From Tritrichomonas musculus (lineage: Eukaryota > Parabasalia > Tritrichomonadida > Tritrichomonadidae), in contig JAPFFF010000075.1 in assembly GCA_039105265.1 (NCBI GenBank), positions 1 through 64,000 of the forward strand: a DNA stretch of 64,000 nt, in the 5' to 3' direction. Position numbers and translations under genes: made by a program. The first letter of the stretch is position 1. Every line of letters begins with the position of its first letter. Shown in pieces: positions 63,365 to 64,000 of this stretch. The notes below the pieces were generated by a model, which ran no database searches, was not told the DNA's origin, and saw nothing but the letters and a program-made list of their open reading frames with translations.

Positions 63365-64000
63365 TTAGAGAGTGTAGCTACTTTTGACGGGACCATCATA
63401 TTTGTTGTAAAAATCGGTTTGGAGGAATGGTTCAGGTTTTGGAAATTCAATTCCATTTTCTTTTCCAAGTTTGAAGCATTTGATCATCCAAGCCATATTT
63501 CTGCCCAGAGTTCTCATGGTTTGCATGCCTTCGCGATCTTCTTTTTGTTCTTTGGGCGTCATGCCATGCGTTTCATTCCAGTATTGGGATGCTACAATTG
63601 GCATGTTTGAGACAGTGAAGAATCTGTTTATAGCATCAAATGTTGCACTGCATCCTCCACGGCGTGCATTAACAACAACTGCAGCTGGTTTTCCTGCACC
63701 TTTTCCTTGTAACGATGCAAAGAAAACACGATTCAGGAAAGATGTGATCGATCCATTTGCCCCTGCATAATAAACTGGAGTGCCAACGACATATCCATCA
63801 AAATTTTTTGTATTATTAAGTCTGATGAATTCGTTTACTTTATCGTTTTTGAATTTTTCACAAAATCCTGTCTTCTTGCATTGAAAGCATCCAATACAGC
63901 CAGCAATTGGTTTGATTCCAAGTTGGAATATTTCTGTTTTGATTCCATTTTCGTTTAATGCTTTGGCAACTTCTTTTAATGCATGATAAGTACAGCCATT
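63365..64000 (-). CDS. Iron-sulfur flavoprotein / NADPH-dependent FMN reductase family (5' end outside window)
   Basis: A 211-codon open frame starts outside the window; about 15 N-terminal residues with most of the flavin phosphate loop are missing. It begins NGCTYHALKEVAKAL, then has the cysteine cluster CIGCFQCKKTGFC (C35, C38, C41, C47 of the visible part, spacing CX2CX2CX5C), which in iron-sulfur flavoproteins binds a 4Fe-4S cluster next to FMN. A GTPVYYAG segment and ARRGGCSATF follow. It would move electrons, for example in oxygen or drug detoxification; such proteins are known from Trichomonas hydrogenosomes and from anaerobic prokaryotes. Lateral gain from prokaryotes is likely by family history. 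The stop is TAA at 63365-63367. Confidence 0.88.
   Translation of the reverse strand, partial: NGCTYHALKEVAKALNENGIKTEIFQLGIKPIAGCIGCFQCKKTGFCEKFKNDKVNEFIRLNNTKNFDGYVVGTPVYYAGANGSITSFLNRVFFASLQGKGAGKPAAVVVNARRGGCSATFDAINRFFTVSNMPIVASQYWNETHGMTPKEQKEDREGMQTMRTLGRNMAWMIKCFKLGKENGIEFPKPEPFLQTDFYNKYDGPVKSSYTL

Noticed and set aside
1-64000. LTR retroelement or LINE
   Set aside because: No reverse transcriptase motif or long terminal direct repeats were seen; the only integrase belongs to the Polinton.

Overview
The window looks like a parabasalid (trichomonad) protist contig, closest in style to Tritrichomonas or Trichomonas. The sequence is very AT-rich with long intron-free genes. It carries trichomonad gene families: BspA-like leucine-rich repeats, Sel1 arrays, TKL-type kinases, coiled-coil proteins, a Myb-bearing transposase, a Polinton and an iron-sulfur flavoprotein. 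The species cannot be fixed from the sequence alone.

Layout. (1) 1-2930: about 11.5 nearly identical 255-bp satellite units, each with a 17-bp-stem hairpin, running off the left edge. (2) 3926-14021: three inverted-repeat elements placed end to end and sharing TTAA sites: TTAA-E1-TTAA-E2-TTAA-E3-TTAA. E1 carries an intact 941-aa transposase with two Myb repeats and an RNase-H-like core. Its promoter has 52-bp repeats containing ACGAT, the core site of studied trichomonad Myb factors. E2 and E3 have no credible gene. (3) 14.2-14.75 kb: remains of a coiled-coil gene. (4) About 15.9-28.5 kb: a more GC-rich Polinton (Maverick) fossil with packaging ATPase, major capsid protein, integrase and a dozen smaller genes, but no DNA polymerase seen here. 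Most of its genes share a T-run motif just before the ATG.

(5) 31.4-61.95 kb: a host district of modular signalling genes. It starts with a 4000-aa RNF213-like double AAA+ ATPase fused to coiled coils and a protein kinase. Next come a coiled-coil/kinase/Sel1 gene (broken), a truncated kinase lobe, an ankyrin-like/BspA-LRR/pseudokinase gene (intact), a kinase with about 28-30 Sel1 repeats (one in-frame TAA) and a broken BspA-LRR gene. (6) 61.98-64 kb: a displaced Sel1 fragment, remains of one or two host genes, and the 3' part of an iron-sulfur flavoprotein running off the right edge.

How the genes fit together. The right half puts different repeat modules (AAA+ shell, coiled coil, LRR, Sel1) next to kinase or pseudokinase domains in adjacent genes, some alive and some decaying. 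That resembles a birth-and-death cluster of sensor-kinases. The RNF213-like AAA+/kinase fusion is the strongest candidate for an undescribed system, but its function is inference. The left half is dominated by mobile and repetitive DNA.
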